The notes: a model not told the origin generated them from the letters alone. Shown: positions 9,277-20,472, counted from the first letter of the stretch. The stretch: DNA of 64,000 bases from Pseudomonas denitrificans (nom. rej.) (GCF_008807415.1 NZ_CP043626.1:3720001-3784000); one strand, 5' to 3'. Program-made: numbers and translations.

Positions 9277-10389
9277 TCAGCCGCGCACGATGAGTGCGGC
9301 GTCGGCCTCGGCCTTCTCGGCCGCTTTTTCGCGGATCAGCCGTTCCAGCTCATCCACCAGGTTATCGTTCTGCAGCTTCTGCGCCGGCTTGCCGTCGATG
9401 TAGATCAGGTTGCTCGGCGTGCCGCCGGTGAGGCCGATGTGGGCCTCCTTGGCTTCGCCCGGGCCGTTGACCACGCAGCCGATCACGGCAACGTCCAGCG
9501 GCACCAGCAGGTCCTCCAGGCGGCCCTCCAGCTCGTTCATGGTCTTGACCACATCGAAGTTCTGCCGCGAGCAGCTCGGGCAGGCGATGAAGTTGATGCC
9601 ACGGGAGCGCAGGCGCAGCGACTTGAGGATGTCGAAGCCGACCTTGATCTCTTCCACCGGGTCGGCGGCCAGCGAGATGCGAATGGTGTCGCCGATGCCC
9701 TCGGCGAGCAGCATGCCCAGGCCGACGGCCGACTTCACGGTGCCCGAACGCAGGCCACCGGCTTCGGTGATGCCCAGGTGCAGGGGTTGTTCGATCTGCT
9801 TGGCCAGCAGGCGGTAGGCGGCGACGGCCATGAACACGTCGGAGGCCTTCACGCTGACCTTGAAGTTCTGGAAGTCCAGGCGGTCGAGGTGATCGACGTG
9901 ACGCATGGCCGACTCCAGCAGCGCCTCAGGGGTCGGCTCGCCGTACTTCTTCTGCAGGTCCTTCTCCAGCGAACCGGCGTTGACGCCGATGCGGATCGGG
10001 ATATTGCGCTCGCGGGCGGCATCCACCACGGCCTTCACGCGGTCTTCACGACCGATGTTGCCCGGGTTGATGCGCAGGCAGTCGACGCCCAGTTCGGCCA
10101 CGCGCAGGGCGATCTTGTAGTCGAAGTGGATGTCGGCAACCAGCGGCACCTTGACCTGCTGCTTGATCTTGCCGAACGCCTCGGCGGCGTCCATGTCCGG
10201 CACGGAGACACGGACAATGTCCGCGCCTGCGTCTTCCAGACGACGAATCTGGGCGACGGTGGCGGCCACATCGAGGGTATCGGTGTTGGTCATGCTCTGC
10301 ACGGCGATGGGGGCATCCCCACCCACCGGCACGTTACCTACCCAGATCTTGCGGGAAAGGCGACGTTTGATCGGAGACTCGCAATGCAT
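9277..10389 (-). CDS. ispG: 4-hydroxy-3-methylbut-2-enyl diphosphate synthase (flavodoxin)
   Basis: A 370-residue [4Fe-4S] enzyme of the MEP isoprenoid pathway that converts MEcPP to HMBPP. Seen: a TIM-barrel N-terminal part ([33 protein letters not shown]) and a C-terminal cluster domain with cysteines in [10 protein letters not shown] and [14 protein letters not shown] chose ATG 10389, just after the rodZ stop; a GTG at 10401 would overlap rodZ and add four residues. It is in an operon with rodZ upstream and hisS downstream. Confidence 0.96.
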   Translation of the reverse strand: MHCESPIKRRLSRKIWVGNVPVGGDAPIAVQSMTNTDTLDVAATVAQIRRLEDAGADIVRVSVPDMDAAEAFGKIKQQVKVPLVADIHFDYKIALRVAELGVDCLRINPGNIGREDRVKAVVDAARERNIPIRIGVNAGSLEKDLQKKYGEPTPEALLESAMRHVDHLDRLDFQNFKVSVKASDVFMAVAAYRLLAKQIEQPLHLGITEAGGLRSGTVKSAVGLGMLLAEGIGDTIRISLAADPVEEIKVGFDILKSLRLRSRGINFIACPSCSRQNFDVVKTMNELEGRLEDLLVPLDVAVIGCVVNGPGEAKEAHIGLTGGTPSNLIYIDGKPAQKLQNDNLVDELERLIREKAAEKAEADAALIVRG

Positions 10390-10390
10390 C

Positions 10391-11428
10391 TTACTGTCCA
10401 CCCAACTTCAGGCGAGCGGTGCCACCGCGCGCCGGCGTGACTTCGACCGGCTGGCCGTTGTAGCTGACCTGGGCGCCCTGGGCGAAGCCCAGGCGCAGCT
10501 GGACCGGCGCCTTGGCGGCGACTTCCAGCGAATCACCCTTGCGCTTGAGACCCTCGAGGACGACCTTGCCGTCGGCATCGGTCACCTGGGTCCAGCAATC
10601 GGCGCTGAATTGAACCTTGACCACGCCCTGCCCTGCAGAAGCGACCACCGGAGCGGCAGGCGCCTCGGTCGGAGCCACAGGGACAACCGGAGCAACCGGG
10701 CTGGCCGGAGCGACGGGCTGCTGTGCAGCCGGTTGCTGAGCCGGAACTGCAGGAGCCTGGGCCGGAGCGGTTTCGGCAACGGCCGGGGCGCCCGGTTCTG
10801 ACGGGTTGGCAGCGACCGGTGGAGTGCCTTCGGCCGGAGCCTCGGCGCTGCCGTTGTCGCCGGCAGGCTCGCTGGGAAGCGCCGGAGTATTGGCCTGGTC
10901 CTCGGCAACAGCCTGGTCTTCCGGCTCGTCGAGGGTATGGATTTCGGTGGTGCCGTCGGCGCTCTCGACCTCGACGTGCTCCATGTTCAGGCTGCCGGTC
11001 TCGGCCGGGCGCGCAGAACGCTCCTGCCACCAGAAGTAGCCGAACCCGATGAGCACGGCCAGCAGCGCCAGACTGAACAGGCGCAGCAGGTTGCGCGACA
11101 GGCGTACCGGCTCGACCACGCGACCGAGTGCCTGGACGTTGCTGCCGGTGGCGTCGGTGCCGGTGTACTGGTCGAAGGCGGTGACCATCTGGGCCTGGTC
11201 CATGCCCAGCAGCTTGGCGTAGGCACGGATGTAACCACGGGCGAAGGTGTGGCCCGGCAACTGCTCGAACGAGCCCTGCTCCAGCGAACGCAGGGCGTTC
11301 TCGGTCAGGTTCAGCTGGCCGGCGACCTGAGCGGTGCTCCAGCCCTTGTTCTCGCGCGCCTGGCGCAGGGTTTCGCCAGGGTTGGCGCGGGTCGTGCCGA
11401 TGACATCGGACTGCGACGTATTCATCAT
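10391..11428 (-). CDS. rodZ: Cytoskeletal cell-shape protein RodZ
   Basis: A 345-residue bitopic membrane protein linking MreB filaments to the rod-shape machinery. Order: N-terminal Xre-like HTH ([20 protein letters not shown], about 19-80), a basic stretch and one membrane helix (about 114-132, [20 protein letters not shown]), a long Ala/Pro-rich periplasmic linker (about 190-260), and a C-terminal beta domain (DUF4115). The start overlaps the pilF stop (ATGATG). Confidence 0.95.
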   Translation of the reverse strand: MMNTSQSDVIGTTRANPGETLRQARENKGWSTAQVAGQLNLTENALRSLEQGSFEQLPGHTFARGYIRAYAKLLGMDQAQMVTAFDQYTGTDATGSNVQALGRVVEPVRLSRNLLRLFSLALLAVLIGFGYFWWQERSARPAETGSLNMEHVEVESADGTTEIHTLDEPEDQAVAEDQANTPALPSEPAGDNGSAEAPAEGTPPVAANPSEPGAPAVAETAPAQAPAVPAQQPAAQQPVAPASPVAPVVPVAPTEAPAAPVVASAGQGVVKVQFSADCWTQVTDADGKVVLEGLKRKGDSLEVAAKAPVQLRLGFAQGAQVSYNGQPVEVTPARGGTARLKLGGQ

Positions 11429-12183
11429 TTATCCGCCTGGTATGCCTGGTATTCAGGAGAAGCGGGATACAGGCGCTTGAGTTGCAGCCCGTAGCTGGCA
11501 GCGGTATCCCGGTCGTCGTAGATCTTTGCCAGTCGAATCCCCAGCAGCAGGCTGCGCGCAGTCTGCGGGCCCCGCTTGAGGTATTCCTCGTAGTAGCTGC
11601 GAGCCGGCACGTACTCGCGGTCCTGGTAGGTCAGGTCAGCCAGTTCGAGCAGCGCACCCGTCGAATTGCGGTTCAGGCGAATGGCCTTCTCGAAGTATTC
11701 CTTGGCCTGAGCGCGGTTGTTGAGCTTCATGCTCACCAGGCCGAGGTTCTCGAAGATGCGCGAACGCTCGGAATAGAGGCCGTCTTCGGTGGCCTTCATG
11801 TAGGTGTCGTAGGCTTCCTGATAACGCTTCTGCTCGAACAGGAAGCCCGCGTAGTTGTTCAGGATGCGCGCATCACCCGAGCGCGAGGACAACGCCTTGC
11901 GAAACTCGCTCTCGGCGAGCTTGGGCTCTTTCTCGACCTGATAGACCACGGCCAGGGCAGCGTGGGCATCGGCGCTGGAGGAGTCGAGATCCAGGGCCTG
12001 GCGGAGCGGCACCTTGGCCTGCTCGGTGTTGCCCATCTGCAGGTAACCGATACCGAGCTGGATATAGGCGTCACGCGCCTCGTCCCGGCCCTTCTCGGTT
12101 TTCAGAGGATCCTGTTTACCAGTCGTCACGCAACCCGTCAGCACGGTTGCCAACAGTAAGCACAGCGCGGCGCGCAGGGTCAT
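11425..12183 (-). CDS. pilF: Type IV pilus pilotin lipoprotein PilF/PilW
   Basis: A 252-residue outer-membrane lipoprotein. The signal peptide ends in lipobox LTGC, and six TPR units follow (YIQLGIGYLQMGN, AHAALAVVYQVEKE, NNYAGFLFEQKRYQEA, FENLGLVSMKLNN). It escorts the PilQ secretin to the outer membrane during type IV pilus assembly. ATG 12183 is preferred because the signal peptide begins there; the longer upstream frame is not protein-like. It sits between rlmN and rodZ, as in P. aeruginosa. Confidence 0.95.
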   Translation of the reverse strand: MTLRAALCLLLATVLTGCVTTGKQDPLKTEKGRDEARDAYIQLGIGYLQMGNTEQAKVPLRQALDLDSSSADAHAALAVVYQVEKEPKLAESEFRKALSSRSGDARILNNYAGFLFEQKRYQEAYDTYMKATEDGLYSERSRIFENLGLVSMKLNNRAQAKEYFEKAIRLNRNSTGALLELADLTYQDREYVPARSYYEEYLKRGPQTARSLLLGIRLAKIYDDRDTAASYGLQLKRLYPASPEYQAYQADK

Positions 12184-12199
12184 CGGAATCCTCCCTAGT

Positions 12200-13348
12200 T
12201 CAGTTTCGGTTGGTAGCTGGCGCGGTCTGGTCGGCATCGGCCGCCAGCTGACGCACGGCAATATAGCGTTCGCTGCGGCGGGTGCGGTCCATCACCTGGC
12301 CTACCAGCTGACCACAGGCGGCATCGATATCGTCGCCACGGGTAGTACGAACGGTCACGTTGAAGCCGCTCTTGTGCAGCATGTCCTGGAAACGGCGAAT
12401 GGCATTGTTGCTCGGACGCTCGTAACCGGAATGCGGGAACGGATTAAACGGAATCAGGTTGATCTTGCAAGGGAAATCCTTGAGCAGTGCGATCAGCTGC
12501 TCAGCATGCTCGGGCTGGTCGTTGATGCCGGCCAGCAGGGTGTACTCGATCGTCAGCACGCGCTCCTTGCCCAGGCGCGTGATGTAGCGGTAGCAGGAAT
12601 CGAGCAGCATCTCGAGCGGGTACTTCTTGTTGATCGGCACCAGCTTGTTGCGCAGTTCGTCGTTGGGTGCGTGCAGCGACAGGGCCAGGGACACGTCGGT
12701 GACCTCGGCGAGCTTGTCGATCATCGGCACCACGCCAGAGGTGGACAGGGTCACCTTGCGCTTGGAAATACCGTAGCCGAGGTCTTCCATCATGATGCTC
12801 ATGGCGGTCACGACGTTGTCGAAGTTCAGCAGCGGCTCGCCCATGCCCATCATCACCACGTTGGTGATGGCACGGTCGATCTTGCCCGGGATGGTCCCGA
12901 ACGACTGGTTGGCGATCCACACCTGGCCGATGATCTCGGCGGAGGTCAGGTCGCTGTTGAAGCCTTGCTTGCCGGTGGAGCAGAAGCTGCAGTCCAGCGC
13001 GCAACCGGCCTGCGACGACACGCACAGGGTGCCGCGGCCGCCTTGCGGGATGTACACGGTCTCGACGCAACTGCCCGAGGCCACGCGCACCACCCACTTG
13101 CGGGTACCGTCAGCAGAAATGTCCTGGCTGACGATCTCCGGAGGACGAATTTCGGCAACGGCCTCGAGCTTTTCGCGCAAGGCCTTGCCGACGTTCGTCA
13201 TGGCGCCGAATTCCAGGGCGCCAAAGTGGTGAATCCATTGCATCACCTGGCCGGCGCGGAAGCGCTTTTCACCGATGGACTCGAAGAATTCCTCGAGCTG
13301 GGGCTTGGTCATGCCCAGCAGGTTGGCCTTTACAGCGGTATCAGTCAT
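12200..13348 (-). CDS. rlmN: Dual-specificity 23S rRNA/tRNA adenine-C2 methyltransferase
   Basis: A 382-residue radical-SAM enzyme that makes m2A2503 in 23S rRNA and m2A37 in some tRNAs. The cluster motif is [11 protein letters not shown], and the conserved GMGEPLLN and late cysteine in [10 protein letters not shown] are present. ATG 13348 is preceded by GAGGG inside the short upstream MSEGES stretch, so I prefer it over 13366. It lies between ndk and pilF. Confidence 0.96.
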   Translation of the reverse strand: MTDTAVKANLLGMTKPQLEEFFESIGEKRFRAGQVMQWIHHFGALEFGAMTNVGKALREKLEAVAEIRPPEIVSQDISADGTRKWVVRVASGSCVETVYIPQGGRGTLCVSSQAGCALDCSFCSTGKQGFNSDLTSAEIIGQVWIANQSFGTIPGKIDRAITNVVMMGMGEPLLNFDNVVTAMSIMMEDLGYGISKRKVTLSTSGVVPMIDKLAEVTDVSLALSLHAPNDELRNKLVPINKKYPLEMLLDSCYRYITRLGKERVLTIEYTLLAGINDQPEHAEQLIALLKDFPCKINLIPFNPFPHSGYERPSNNAIRRFQDMLHKSGFNVTVRTTRGDDIDAACGQLVGQVMDRTRRSERYIAVRQLAADADQTAPATNRN

Positions 13349-13375
13349 GGATTCACCCTCGCTCATTCGCCTGGA

Positions 13376-13807
13376 TCAGCGAATGCGCTCGCACACCTCG
13401 GTGCTGGAGAAGAAGTAAGCGATTTCGCGGGCAGCCGAAGCTTCCGAGTCGGAACCGTGTACGGCGTTCTCGTCGATGGAAACGGCGAAGTCGGCGCGGA
13501 TGGTGCCGGCGTCGGCTTTCTTCGGATCGGTGGCGCCCATCAGTTCACGGTTGCGCAGGATGGCGTCTTCGCCTTCCAGAACCTGAACAACGACCGGGCC
13601 GGAGGTCATGAAGGAAACCAGGTCCTTGAAGAAGGGACGCTCTTTGTGCTCGGCGTAGAAACCGCCAGCTTCGCGCTCGGACAGCTGAACCATCTTGGAA
13701 GCGACAACGCGCAGGCCGGCTTTCTCGAAGCGGGTCAGGATTTCGCCGATGACGTTCTTGGAAACGGCGTCGGGCTTGATGATGGAGAAGGTACGTTGCA
13801 GGGCCAT
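13376..13807 (-). CDS. ndk: Nucleoside diphosphate kinase
   Basis: A 143-residue cytosolic kinase that balances NTP/dNTP pools by a phospho-histidine mechanism. Seen: N-terminal [11 protein letters not shown] and the active-site histidine in [12 protein letters not shown]. The start ATG 13807 gives the exact family length; the upstream extension is spurious. It heads the rlmN-pilF-rodZ-ispG-hisS series. Confidence 0.97.
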   Translation of the reverse strand: MALQRTFSIIKPDAVSKNVIGEILTRFEKAGLRVVASKMVQLSEREAGGFYAEHKERPFFKDLVSFMTSGPVVVQVLEGEDAILRNRELMGATDPKKADAGTIRADFAVSIDENAVHGSDSEASAAREIAYFFSSTEVCERIR

Positions 13808-13991
13808 GGAAATAACTCCGAAAAGCAAGGTTGGTAATGCCAAGAAGCCCCTGGCGTGGCCAGGAGCTCCTGCGATTCTAGGGTTTGCCGCGCGCTGCGC
13901 CCGGGGGCGGAAGCCGCGAAACCGGCCCGACTGCGACAGGGCCGGCGACTGGAAAATTCCCTCGGGGAAATTTTCGACAGCTCACCTAAAG

Positions 13992-14052
13992 ATAAAACCC
14001 GCGAATTATACGCGGGTTCATGACAAATGGGTACGCGGCTCTAGTGAGCCGC
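13992..14052 (-). terminator. Terminator(s) at the end of the isc operon
   Basis: Two hairpins follow the iscX stop. The nearer is GCGGCT/AGCCGC (14035-14052) without a U-run. The farther is AACCCGCG/CGCGGGTT (13996-14018), followed in leftward RNA by UUUUAUC, which is the likely stop. The remaining gap to ndk shows no gene and must contain the ndk promoter. Confidence 0.65.
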
Positions 14053-14056
14053 GCCC

Positions 14057-14257
14057 TCAGTCGGCTTCTTCGATCCAGGCGGCCTGGATGGCCTCCAGGA
14101 CCTTTTCCCCACCGCGGGAAGGATCGTCGCTGAACTCCGGCAATGCCAGCACCCAACGGTGCAGATCGACGAAATTCACGTAGCGCGGATCGACGTCCGG
14201 CTTGGATTCGGCCAGCTGGATGGCGATTTCGAGCACATCAACCCATTTCAGACTCAT
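14057..14257 (-). CDS. iscX: Fe-S assembly adaptor IscX
   Basis: A 66-residue acidic protein (MSLKWVDVLEIAIQLAES...) of the IscX/YfhJ family, with the family DPRYVNFVDLHRWV core. It binds IscS and modulates the rate of cluster assembly, possibly as an iron sensor. It is the last gene of the isc operon, 14 bases after fdx. Confidence 0.95.
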   Translation of the reverse strand: MSLKWVDVLEIAIQLAESKPDVDPRYVNFVDLHRWVLALPEFSDDPSRGGEKVLEAIQAAWIEEAD

Positions 14258-14271
14258 GTGAGCGCTCCGCC

Positions 14272-14610
14272 TCAGTGTCCTTCGGACACCTGGTTGATGG
14301 TGTATTTCGGGATTTCCACCACCAGATCAGTCTCGCCGACCACGGCCTGGCAGGACAGGCGCGAATCCGGCTCCAGGCCCCAGGCCTTGTCCAGCATGTC
14401 GTCTTCCAGCTCGTCGGAGGCTTCCATGGAGTTGAAGCCTTCGCGCACGACCACGTGGCAGGTGGTGCAGGCACAGGACATCTCGCAGGCGTGCTCGATC
14501 TCAATGCCGTTGCGCAGCGCCGCCTTCATGATGGTTTCGCCCGGCTGGGCTTCGATCACGGCGCCTTCGGGGCAGTGTTCGGCGTGGGGCAGAAAGACAA
14601 TCTGCGGCAT
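14272..14610 (-). CDS. fdx: [2Fe-2S] ferredoxin of the ISC system
   Basis: A 112-residue adrenodoxin-type ferredoxin that gives electrons for cluster assembly on IscU. The cluster cysteines are C42, C48 and C51 in HACEMSCACTTCH, plus C87 in LSCQAVV. It lies between hscA and iscX in the standard order. Confidence 0.96.
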   Translation of the reverse strand: MPQIVFLPHAEHCPEGAVIEAQPGETIMKAALRNGIEIEHACEMSCACTTCHVVVREGFNSMEASDELEDDMLDKAWGLEPDSRLSCQAVVGETDLVVEIPKYTINQVSEGH

Positions 14611-14616
14611 CTTCGC

Positions 14617-16476
14617 TTATTCCTCGAGTTCATTGAGCCGGCGACCGGCCAGTGCGGCTTTGACGGTGGCGTCCATACGGCGCGCGGCAAAGGCGTCGGT
14701 CAGCTGGGACAGACGCTTGATCTGTAGTTCGATGGCAGTGGCATCGCTGCCGGTAGCCAGCTCGCGCAGCGAGTCCATGCCGGCATCGATGACCAGGCGC
14801 TCGTCCGCATCGAGCAGGCGCTCGCCATCGGCGTCCAGCGCGGACTGCACGGCCTCCAGCAGACGCTGGGCCTCGACCTGCTGCTCACGCAGCGTACGGG
14901 CAGCCATGTCGTCGCCGGCGTACTGGAAGGAATCCTGCAGCATGCGGGCGATCTCGCCGTCGGTCAGGCCGTAGGACGGCTTGACCTGGATGCTCGCCTC
15001 GACGCCGGAGGACAGCTCGCGGGCGGAAACACCCAGCAGGCCGTCGGCGTCGACCTGGAAGCTGACGCGGATCTTTGCCGCGCCCGCCACCATCGGCGGA
15101 ATGCCGCGCAGCTCGAAGCGCGCCAGGGACCGGCAGTCCTTGACCAGCTCACGCTCGCCTTGCAGCACATGAATCATGATGGCCGTCTGGCCATCCTTGT
15201 AGGTGGTGAACTCCTGGGCACGCGCCACCGGGATGGTGGTGTTGCGCGGAATCACCTTCTCCATCAGCCCGCCCATGGTTTCCAGGCCGAGCGACAGAGG
15301 GATCACATCCAGCAGCAGCAGCTCTTCGCCACGCTTGTTGCCGGCCAGGGCATCGGCCTGGATGGCGGCGCCGATGGCGACTACCTGATCCGGGTCGATA
15401 TCGGTCAACGGCTCGCGACCGAACAGCTCGCCCACCAGCTCGCGAACGCGCGGCACGCGGGTGGAACCACCGACCATGACCACGGCGCTGACCTCTTCCA
15501 GCTCGATGCCGGAATCACGCACCGCACGGCGGCAGGACTTGAGGCTGCGCTGGATCATCGGGTCGATCAGGGAATCCATCTGGGCGCGGGCCAGCTCGCC
15601 GGTCCAGCTGTCGTAGGCGACGGTAACGCTGGCGCTATCGGTCAGGGCTTCCTTGGCGGCACAGGCGGTCTGCAGCAGACGGCGCTGGGCGCCCGGATCG
15701 AGGTCGGCCGAGATGCCGGCCTGCTCGATGATCCAGCCAGCGATGGCATGGTCGAAGTCGTCGCCACCCAGGGCGGTGTCGCCGCCGGTAGCCAGGACTT
15801 CGAAGACGCCACGGGTCAGGCGCAGGATGGAGATGTCGAAGGTACCGCCGCCCAGATCGTAGATGGCGACCAGGCCTTCGGCGTTCTTGTCCAGGCCGTA
15901 GGCAACGGCGGCTGCGGTCGGCTCATTGAGCAGGCGCAGCACGTGCAGACCGGCCAGACGCGCAGCATCCTTGGTGGCCTGACGCTGGGCGTCGTCGAAG
16001 TAGGCGGGAACCGTGATCACCGCGCCCACCAGCTCGCCACCCAAGGTGGATTCGGCGCGCTGACGCAGGACACGGAGGATTTCGGCGGAGACTTCCACCG
16101 GGCTCTTGGCGCCCTGGACAGTCTCGATGAAGGGCATGTGCGATTCGCCCTGGGTGAAGCGGTACGGCAACTGGCCGCCGAGCTGCTTCACATCTTCCAG
16201 GCCGCGACCCATGAAGCGCTTGACCGAGATGATGGAGTTCAGCGGGTCTTGCGAGGCGGTGGCGCGAACGCTCTCACCCACCTCGATGCGATCGGCGAGG
16301 TAACGCACCGCCGAAGGCAGGATCACTTCGCCGCGGTCGTCCGGCAACGGAGCCGCGACGCCGCTGCGCACGGCAGCGACCAGGGAATTCGTGGTGCCCA
16401 GGTCGATCCCCACGGCCAGGCGACGCTGGTGTGGCTGAGGGGTTTGTCCGGGCTCGGCGATCTGCAGTAGGGCCAT
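14617..16476 (-). CDS. hscA: Hsp70-type chaperone HscA
   Basis: A 619-residue specialised Hsp70 that, with HscB, releases the cluster from IscU. Seen: N-terminal ATPase signature [41 protein letters not shown], then a substrate-binding domain and a helical lid ending RRLNELEE. The shorter lid relative to DnaK is typical. It follows hscB. Confidence 0.97.
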   Translation of the reverse strand: MALLQIAEPGQTPQPHQRRLAVGIDLGTTNSLVAAVRSGVAAPLPDDRGEVILPSAVRYLADRIEVGESVRATASQDPLNSIISVKRFMGRGLEDVKQLGGQLPYRFTQGESHMPFIETVQGAKSPVEVSAEILRVLRQRAESTLGGELVGAVITVPAYFDDAQRQATKDAARLAGLHVLRLLNEPTAAAVAYGLDKNAEGLVAIYDLGGGTFDISILRLTRGVFEVLATGGDTALGGDDFDHAIAGWIIEQAGISADLDPGAQRRLLQTACAAKEALTDSASVTVAYDSWTGELARAQMDSLIDPMIQRSLKSCRRAVRDSGIELEEVSAVVMVGGSTRVPRVRELVGELFGREPLTDIDPDQVVAIGAAIQADALAGNKRGEELLLLDVIPLSLGLETMGGLMEKVIPRNTTIPVARAQEFTTYKDGQTAIMIHVLQGERELVKDCRSLARFELRGIPPMVAGAAKIRVSFQVDADGLLGVSARELSSGVEASIQVKPSYGLTDGEIARMLQDSFQYAGDDMAARTLREQQVEAQRLLEAVQSALDADGERLLDADERLVIDAGMDSLRELATGSDATAIELQIKRLSQLTDAFAARRMDATVKAALAGRRLNELEE

Positions 16477-16520
16477 GCGGTTTCTAATCAGGCTATCGGG
16501 CGCGGCGCGGGCCGCGCGGA

Positions 16521-17042
16521 TTAATCGTCGAGTCGCTCTTCCAGCTGCCGCACTTCCTGCGCCAGCTTGTCGAGAAACTGCATGCGACGCACCAGGCGTT
16601 CGGCCAGGTCGCGGCGGGCGGCGTCATCCCAGCAATCGGCGAAATCCTCTTCCAGCCGGTGCTGGGCGGACTTCAGCTGACGCTTGAACTGCGCCACGCC
16701 GTCGAGATCGGCGCTTTCCTGCAGGTCTTCCAGGTCCTCGCGCAGCTGCATCTGCTGCAGAAGGAACTCCGGGTCCTGCACCGTGGCTTCCAGCGGCAGC
16801 GAGTCGCCGCGCAGGGCCAGCAGGTACAGGGCACGACGCGGAACGCTCTTCAGCGTCTGGTAGGCATCGTTGAGTTCAGCGGCCTTGGCCTGCGCCAGTC
16901 GCTGCTCGCGCTCGGAAGCATCGGCGAAACGGTCCGGATGGACGGTTCGCACCAGCTCACGATAGCGATTGCCGAGGGCTTCCAGATCGATCCGGAAGCC
17001 CGGCTGCAGGTCGAACAGCGCGAAGTGACAGGGACTACCCAC
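16521..17042 (-). CDS. hscB: Co-chaperone HscB
   Basis: A 173-residue J-domain protein that brings IscU to HscA. The HPD motif is in [10 protein letters not shown], in the N-terminal J domain; the C-terminal three-helix bundle ([17 protein letters not shown]...) binds IscU. I chose GTG 17042 ([10 protein letters not shown]): it is eight bases after the iscA stop and has GAGG six bases upstream. The longer frame reads back through iscA. Confidence 0.94.
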   Translation of the reverse strand: MGSPCHFALFDLQPGFRIDLEALGNRYRELVRTVHPDRFADASEREQRLAQAKAAELNDAYQTLKSVPRRALYLLALRGDSLPLEATVQDPEFLLQQMQLREDLEDLQESADLDGVAQFKRQLKSAQHRLEEDFADCWDDAARRDLAERLVRRMQFLDKLAQEVRQLEERLDD

Positions 17043-17050
17043 ACCCAGCC

Positions 17051-17374
17051 TCAGACGTTGAAGCTTTCGCCGCAGCCACACTCACCGCGCACGTTCGGGT
17101 TGTTGAACTTGAAGCCCTCGTTGAGGCCTTCCTTGGTGAAGTCCAACTCGGTGCCGTCGAGGTAGACCAGGCTTTTCGGGTCAATGATGACCTTCACGCC
17201 GTGGCTCTCGAAGACCTGATCCTCGGCTGCCAGCTCGTCGACGAACTCCAGCACGTAGGCCAGACCGGAACACCCGGTGGTGCGCACGCCAAGACGAATG
17301 CCCTCGCCCTTGCCGCGCCCTTCAAGGGAGCGGCGAACGTGGTTGGCGGCGGATTCGGTCATGCTGATGGCCAT
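17051..17374 (-). CDS. iscA: A-type Fe-S carrier IscA
   Basis: A 107-residue HesB/IscA scaffold or carrier delivering Fe-S clusters to client proteins. The three ligand cysteines are seen in TTGCSGLAY and ECGCGESF near the C-terminus. Standard place between iscU and hscB. Confidence 0.97.
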   Translation of the reverse strand: MAISMTESAANHVRRSLEGRGKGEGIRLGVRTTGCSGLAYVLEFVDELAAEDQVFESHGVKVIIDPKSLVYLDGTELDFTKEGLNEGFKFNNPNVRGECGCGESFNV

Positions 17375-17400
17375 GGGAACTCCTTAACTTCCGAATCGCT

Positions 17401-17787
17401 TCAGAGCAGACCTTTCTTCTGCTTGTAGTCGCGCACGGCCGCCTTGATGGCGTCCTCGGCGAGTACCGAGCAGTGGATCTTCACCGGCGGCAGGGCCAGT
17501 TCTTCGGCGATGGTGGTGTTCTTGATGGATTCGGCTTCGTCCAGGGTCTTGCCCTTCATCCACTCGGTGGCGAGGGAGCTGGAGGCAATGGCCGAACCGC
17601 AGCCGTAGGTCTTGAACTTGGCGTCTTCGATGACGCCCTGCTCGTTGACCTTGATCTGCAGGCGCATCACGTCGCCGCAGGCCGGCGCACCGACCATGCC
17701 GGTGCCGACGTCCGGGTCTTCGGCGTTGAGCTTGCCGACGTTGCGCGGGTTTTCGTAGTGGTCGATGACCTTGTCACTGTAAGCCAT
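17401..17787 (-). CDS. iscU: Fe-S scaffold protein IscU
   Basis: A 128-residue scaffold on which clusters are first built. Ligand cysteines C37 (APACGD), C63 (YGCGSA) and C106 (IHCSVLA) are present, as is the LPPVK HscA-recognition motif (99-103). It is preceded by iscS, its sulfur donor. Confidence 0.98.
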   Translation of the reverse strand: MAYSDKVIDHYENPRNVGKLNAEDPDVGTGMVGAPACGDVMRLQIKVNEQGVIEDAKFKTYGCGSAIASSSLATEWMKGKTLDEAESIKNTTIAEELALPPVKIHCSVLAEDAIKAAVRDYKQKKGLL

Positions 17788-17814
17788 GGCTAATCCTCAC
17801 TTCTATGGGGCGGG

Positions 17815-19029
17815 TCAGTGGGCCTGCCATTCGACCTTGGACAGGTCGACACCCTCTTTGAACATATCCCACAGCGGCGAGAGTTCACGCAGCTTGGAAA
17901 CGGCTTCCACCACCTTCTTGGCGGCGTAATCGACCTCTTCTTCGGTGGTGAAGCGGCCGAAGCTGAAACGGATGGAGCTGTGCGCCAGTTCGTCGTTGCG
18001 ACCCAGGGCGCGGAGCACGTACGACGGCTCCAGCGAGGCCGAGGTGCAGGCGGAGCCGGACGAGACGGCCAGGTCCTTGAGCGACATCATCAGCGACTCG
18101 CCTTCGACGTAGTTGAAGCTGACGTTGAGGATGTTCGGCGCGTAGGAAGTCGGGCTGCCGTTGAGGTACAGCTCTTCCAGGTCCTGCACCTGATCGAAGA
18201 AGCGCTTGCGCAGGCCTTCGATGCGGGCCATTTCCTGGTGCATTTCTTCCTTGGCGATGCGGAAGGCTTCGCCCATGCCGACGATCTGGTGGGTCGCCAG
18301 GGTGCCCGAACGCATGCCGCGCTCGTGGCCGCCACCGTGCATCTGGGCTTCCAGGCGCACGCGCGGTTTGCGGCGCACGTACAGAGCGCCCATGCCTTTG
18401 GGGCCGTAGACCTTGTGGGCGGAGAAGGACATCAGGTCGACCTTGAGTTTCTCCAGGTCGATGTCCACCTTGCCGGCCGACTGTGCAGCGTCGACGTGCA
18501 GCAGGATGCCGCGCGAGCGGGTCAGCTCGCCGATGGCGGCGATGTCGTTGATGCTGCCGACTTCGTTGTTCACGTGCATGACCGAGACCAGGATGGTGTC
18601 GTCACGCAGGGCGGCCTCGACCATCGCGGGGGTGATGATGCCCTCGGGGGTCGGCTCCAGGTAGGTCACTTCGAAGCCTTCGCGCTCCAGCTGGCGGCAG
18701 GTATCCAGGACCGCCTTGTGCTCGATCTTCGAGGTGATGATGTGCTTGCCCTTGGTCGCGTAGAAGTGCGCGACGCCCTTCACGGCAAGGTTGTCGGACT
18801 CGGTGGCACCGGAAGTCCAGACGATCTCGCGGGGGTCGGCATTGACCAGCTCGGCGACCTGGCGACGGGCGTTCTCAGCCGCTTCCTCGGCCTTCCAGCC
18901 GAAGAGGTGGGAACGCGAAGCCGGGTTGCCGAAATTGCCGTCAACCAGCAGGCAGTCGGCCATTTTCTGAGCGACACGCGGATCCACCGGGGTGGTGGCG
19001 GAGTAGTCGAGGTAAATCGGCAATCTCAT
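17815..19029 (-). CDS. iscS: Cysteine desulfurase IscS
   Basis: A 404-residue PLP enzyme that takes sulfur from cysteine for Fe-S clusters and thio-tRNA. Seen: N-terminal [16 protein letters not shown], the PLP lysine in [10 protein letters not shown], and the mobile-loop persulfide cysteine in [13 protein letters not shown] 19029 (MRLPIYLDY) gives the canonical length; the upstream extension is spurious. Confidence 0.98.
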   Translation of the reverse strand: MRLPIYLDYSATTPVDPRVAQKMADCLLVDGNFGNPASRSHLFGWKAEEAAENARRQVAELVNADPREIVWTSGATESDNLAVKGVAHFYATKGKHIITSKIEHKAVLDTCRQLEREGFEVTYLEPTPEGIITPAMVEAALRDDTILVSVMHVNNEVGSINDIAAIGELTRSRGILLHVDAAQSAGKVDIDLEKLKVDLMSFSAHKVYGPKGMGALYVRRKPRVRLEAQMHGGGHERGMRSGTLATHQIVGMGEAFRIAKEEMHQEMARIEGLRKRFFDQVQDLEELYLNGSPTSYAPNILNVSFNYVEGESLMMSLKDLAVSSGSACTSASLEPSYVLRALGRNDELAHSSIRFSFGRFTTEEEVDYAAKKVVEAVSKLRELSPLWDMFKEGVDLSKVEWQAH

Positions 19030-19057
19030 CAGGTAACTCCTACAGGCGGGCGTTCGC

Positions 19058-19552
19058 TCAATCGATGGCGGACGCTTCAATCTTGTCGAGGCGCAGCGGC
19101 TTGGTGCCCGAGCAGCGACGCTCGTCCTGGCGCTGGGCGACCTCTTGAACTTCGCGGCGCTCGACCAGGTCGGCCAGGCTGATGCCGCTGAGGAACTCGT
19201 GAATCTGCTGACTGAGGTCGCACCACAGGTGGTGGGTCAGGCAGGTATCGCCGGAGTGGCAGTCGCCCTGACCCTGGCAGCGGGTGGCGTCGACCGACTC
19301 GTTGACCGCATCGATCACCTGGGCGACATGGATGCCAGTCATGTCACGGGACAGCTGGTAGCCGCCGCCCGGACCACGCACGCTGACCACCAGGTTGCCA
19401 CGGCGCAACTTGGCGAACAGCTGTTCCAGGTAGGACAGGGAGATACCCTGGCGCTCGGAGATATCGGCGAGAGAAACCGGGCCACGCTGGGCGTGCAACG
19501 CCAGATCGAGCATGGCGGTGACGGCATAGCGGCCTTTGGTGGTCAATCGCAT
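19058..19552 (-). CDS. iscR: Fe-S sensing regulator IscR
   Basis: A 164-residue Rrf2-family dimeric repressor/activator. An N-terminal winged helix (about 1-65) is followed by the [2Fe-2S] ligands C92, C98, C104 and H107. The holo form represses its own operon; the apo form acts at other sites. The C-terminal tail is longer than the core, as in Pseudomonas. It is the first gene of the isc operon, and its promoter region carries IscR-type sites. Confidence 0.97.
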   Translation of the reverse strand: MRLTTKGRYAVTAMLDLALHAQRGPVSLADISERQGISLSYLEQLFAKLRRGNLVVSVRGPGGGYQLSRDMTGIHVAQVIDAVNESVDATRCQGQGDCHSGDTCLTHHLWCDLSQQIHEFLSGISLADLVERREVQEVAQRQDERRCSGTKPLRLDKIEASAID

Positions 19553-19585
19553 GGGGAAATCCGGAAGAATCGCTGGTATGGCGGA

Positions 19586-19644
19586 AGTATGCTCTTTTCC
19601 GACTATTTAAGTCAACTATAAGACCTATTACTTTAGTCGGAATT
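19586..19644 (-). promoter_or_regulatory. iscR promoter with two IscR-type operators
   Basis: On the minus strand, -35 TTGACT (19615-19610) and -10 CATACT (19591-19586) are 18 bases apart. ATAGTTGACTTAAATAGTC (within 19596-19620) fits the type 1 IscR pattern (ATASYYGACT...AGTCRRSTAT) and covers the -35. A second, weaker copy (ATTCCGACTAAAGTAATAG) lies just upstream. This predicts autorepression by holo-IscR. Confidence 0.75.
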
Positions 19645-19692
19645 AGCCAGCGAACGGCGGCATATTGTAGCAGCAATGCAAGGGCCGGCGCA

Positions 19693-20472
19693 TCACTGCG
19701 CCGACTTGCTGCTCTCCTCGTCCTTGACTCCCGCGAAGTCCTCTTCCCGCAGAACCGGAAGATCTTTCGCACAGTAGTCGCTACCCAGAGCTGTCAGAGC
19801 CTTGCACATGCCTTCCAAACGGCCATCGACTGCCTGCAGGTGGTCGAGCAACTGGCCGATGGCACGAGCCACCGGGTCGGGCATGTCCTGGCTGACGCCA
19901 TAAGCATCGAACCCGAGCTTTTCTGCCATGGCCTGACGCTTGGCGGCCTGATCCGCGTCATCCTTGACGATGATGCGGCCGGGAATACCCACCACAGTGG
20001 CACCAGGCGGCACCTCCTTGGTAACCACGGCATTGGAACCGACCTTGGCACCAGCACCAACGGTGAACGGACCGAGCACCTTGGCGCCCGCCCCCACCAC
20101 CACGCCGTCCGCCAGGGTCGGGTGACGCTTGCCCTTGTTCCAGCTGGTACCGCCCAGCGTCACGCCCTGATAGATGGTCACGTCGTCGCCGATCTCGGCG
20201 GTTTCGCCGATGACGATGCCCAAGCCGTGATCGATGAAGAAGCGGCGACCGATCTTCGCGCCTGGATGAATCTCGATACCGGTCATCCAGCGACCGAAGT
20301 TGGACACCATGCGCGCCAGCCACTTCCAGCCGGACGTCCACAGGCCATGGGCCAGGCGATGCAGCCAGACGGCATGCAGACCCGGGTAGCAGGTGAGCAC
20401 CTCGAAGGCGTTGCGCGCCGCCGGGTCACGATGGAATACGCTCTGGATATCTTCGCGTACACGCTCAAACAT
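19693..20472 (-). CDS. cysE: Serine O-acetyltransferase
   Basis: A 259-residue left-handed beta-helix (hexapeptide-repeat) enzyme making O-acetylserine, the first committed step of cysteine synthesis. Seen: the N-terminal helical part ([21 protein letters not shown]), [17 protein letters not shown] and the repeat [12 protein letters not shown] 20472 (MFERV) is chosen for the GGAG eight bases upstream; two ATGs at 20481/20478 are alternatives. It overlaps the trmJ stop and precedes the isc operon, linking cysteine supply with IscS use. Confidence 0.94.
   Translation of the reverse strand: MFERVREDIQSVFHRDPAARNAFEVLTCYPGLHAVWLHRLAHGLWTSGWKWLARMVSNFGRWMTGIEIHPGAKIGRRFFIDHGLGIVIGETAEIGDDVTIYQGVTLGGTSWNKGKRHPTLADGVVVGAGAKVLGPFTVGAGAKVGSNAVVTKEVPPGATVVGIPGRIIVKDDADQAAKRQAMAEKLGFDAYGVSQDMPDPVARAIGQLLDHLQAVDGRLEGMCKALTALGSDYCAKDLPVLREEDFAGVKDEESSKSAQ

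Noticed and set aside
8548..10440. 630-codon plus-strand open frame opposite hisS and ispG
   Set aside because: Low-complexity V/G/H/L-rich translation typical of antisense frames; real genes lie on the minus strand.
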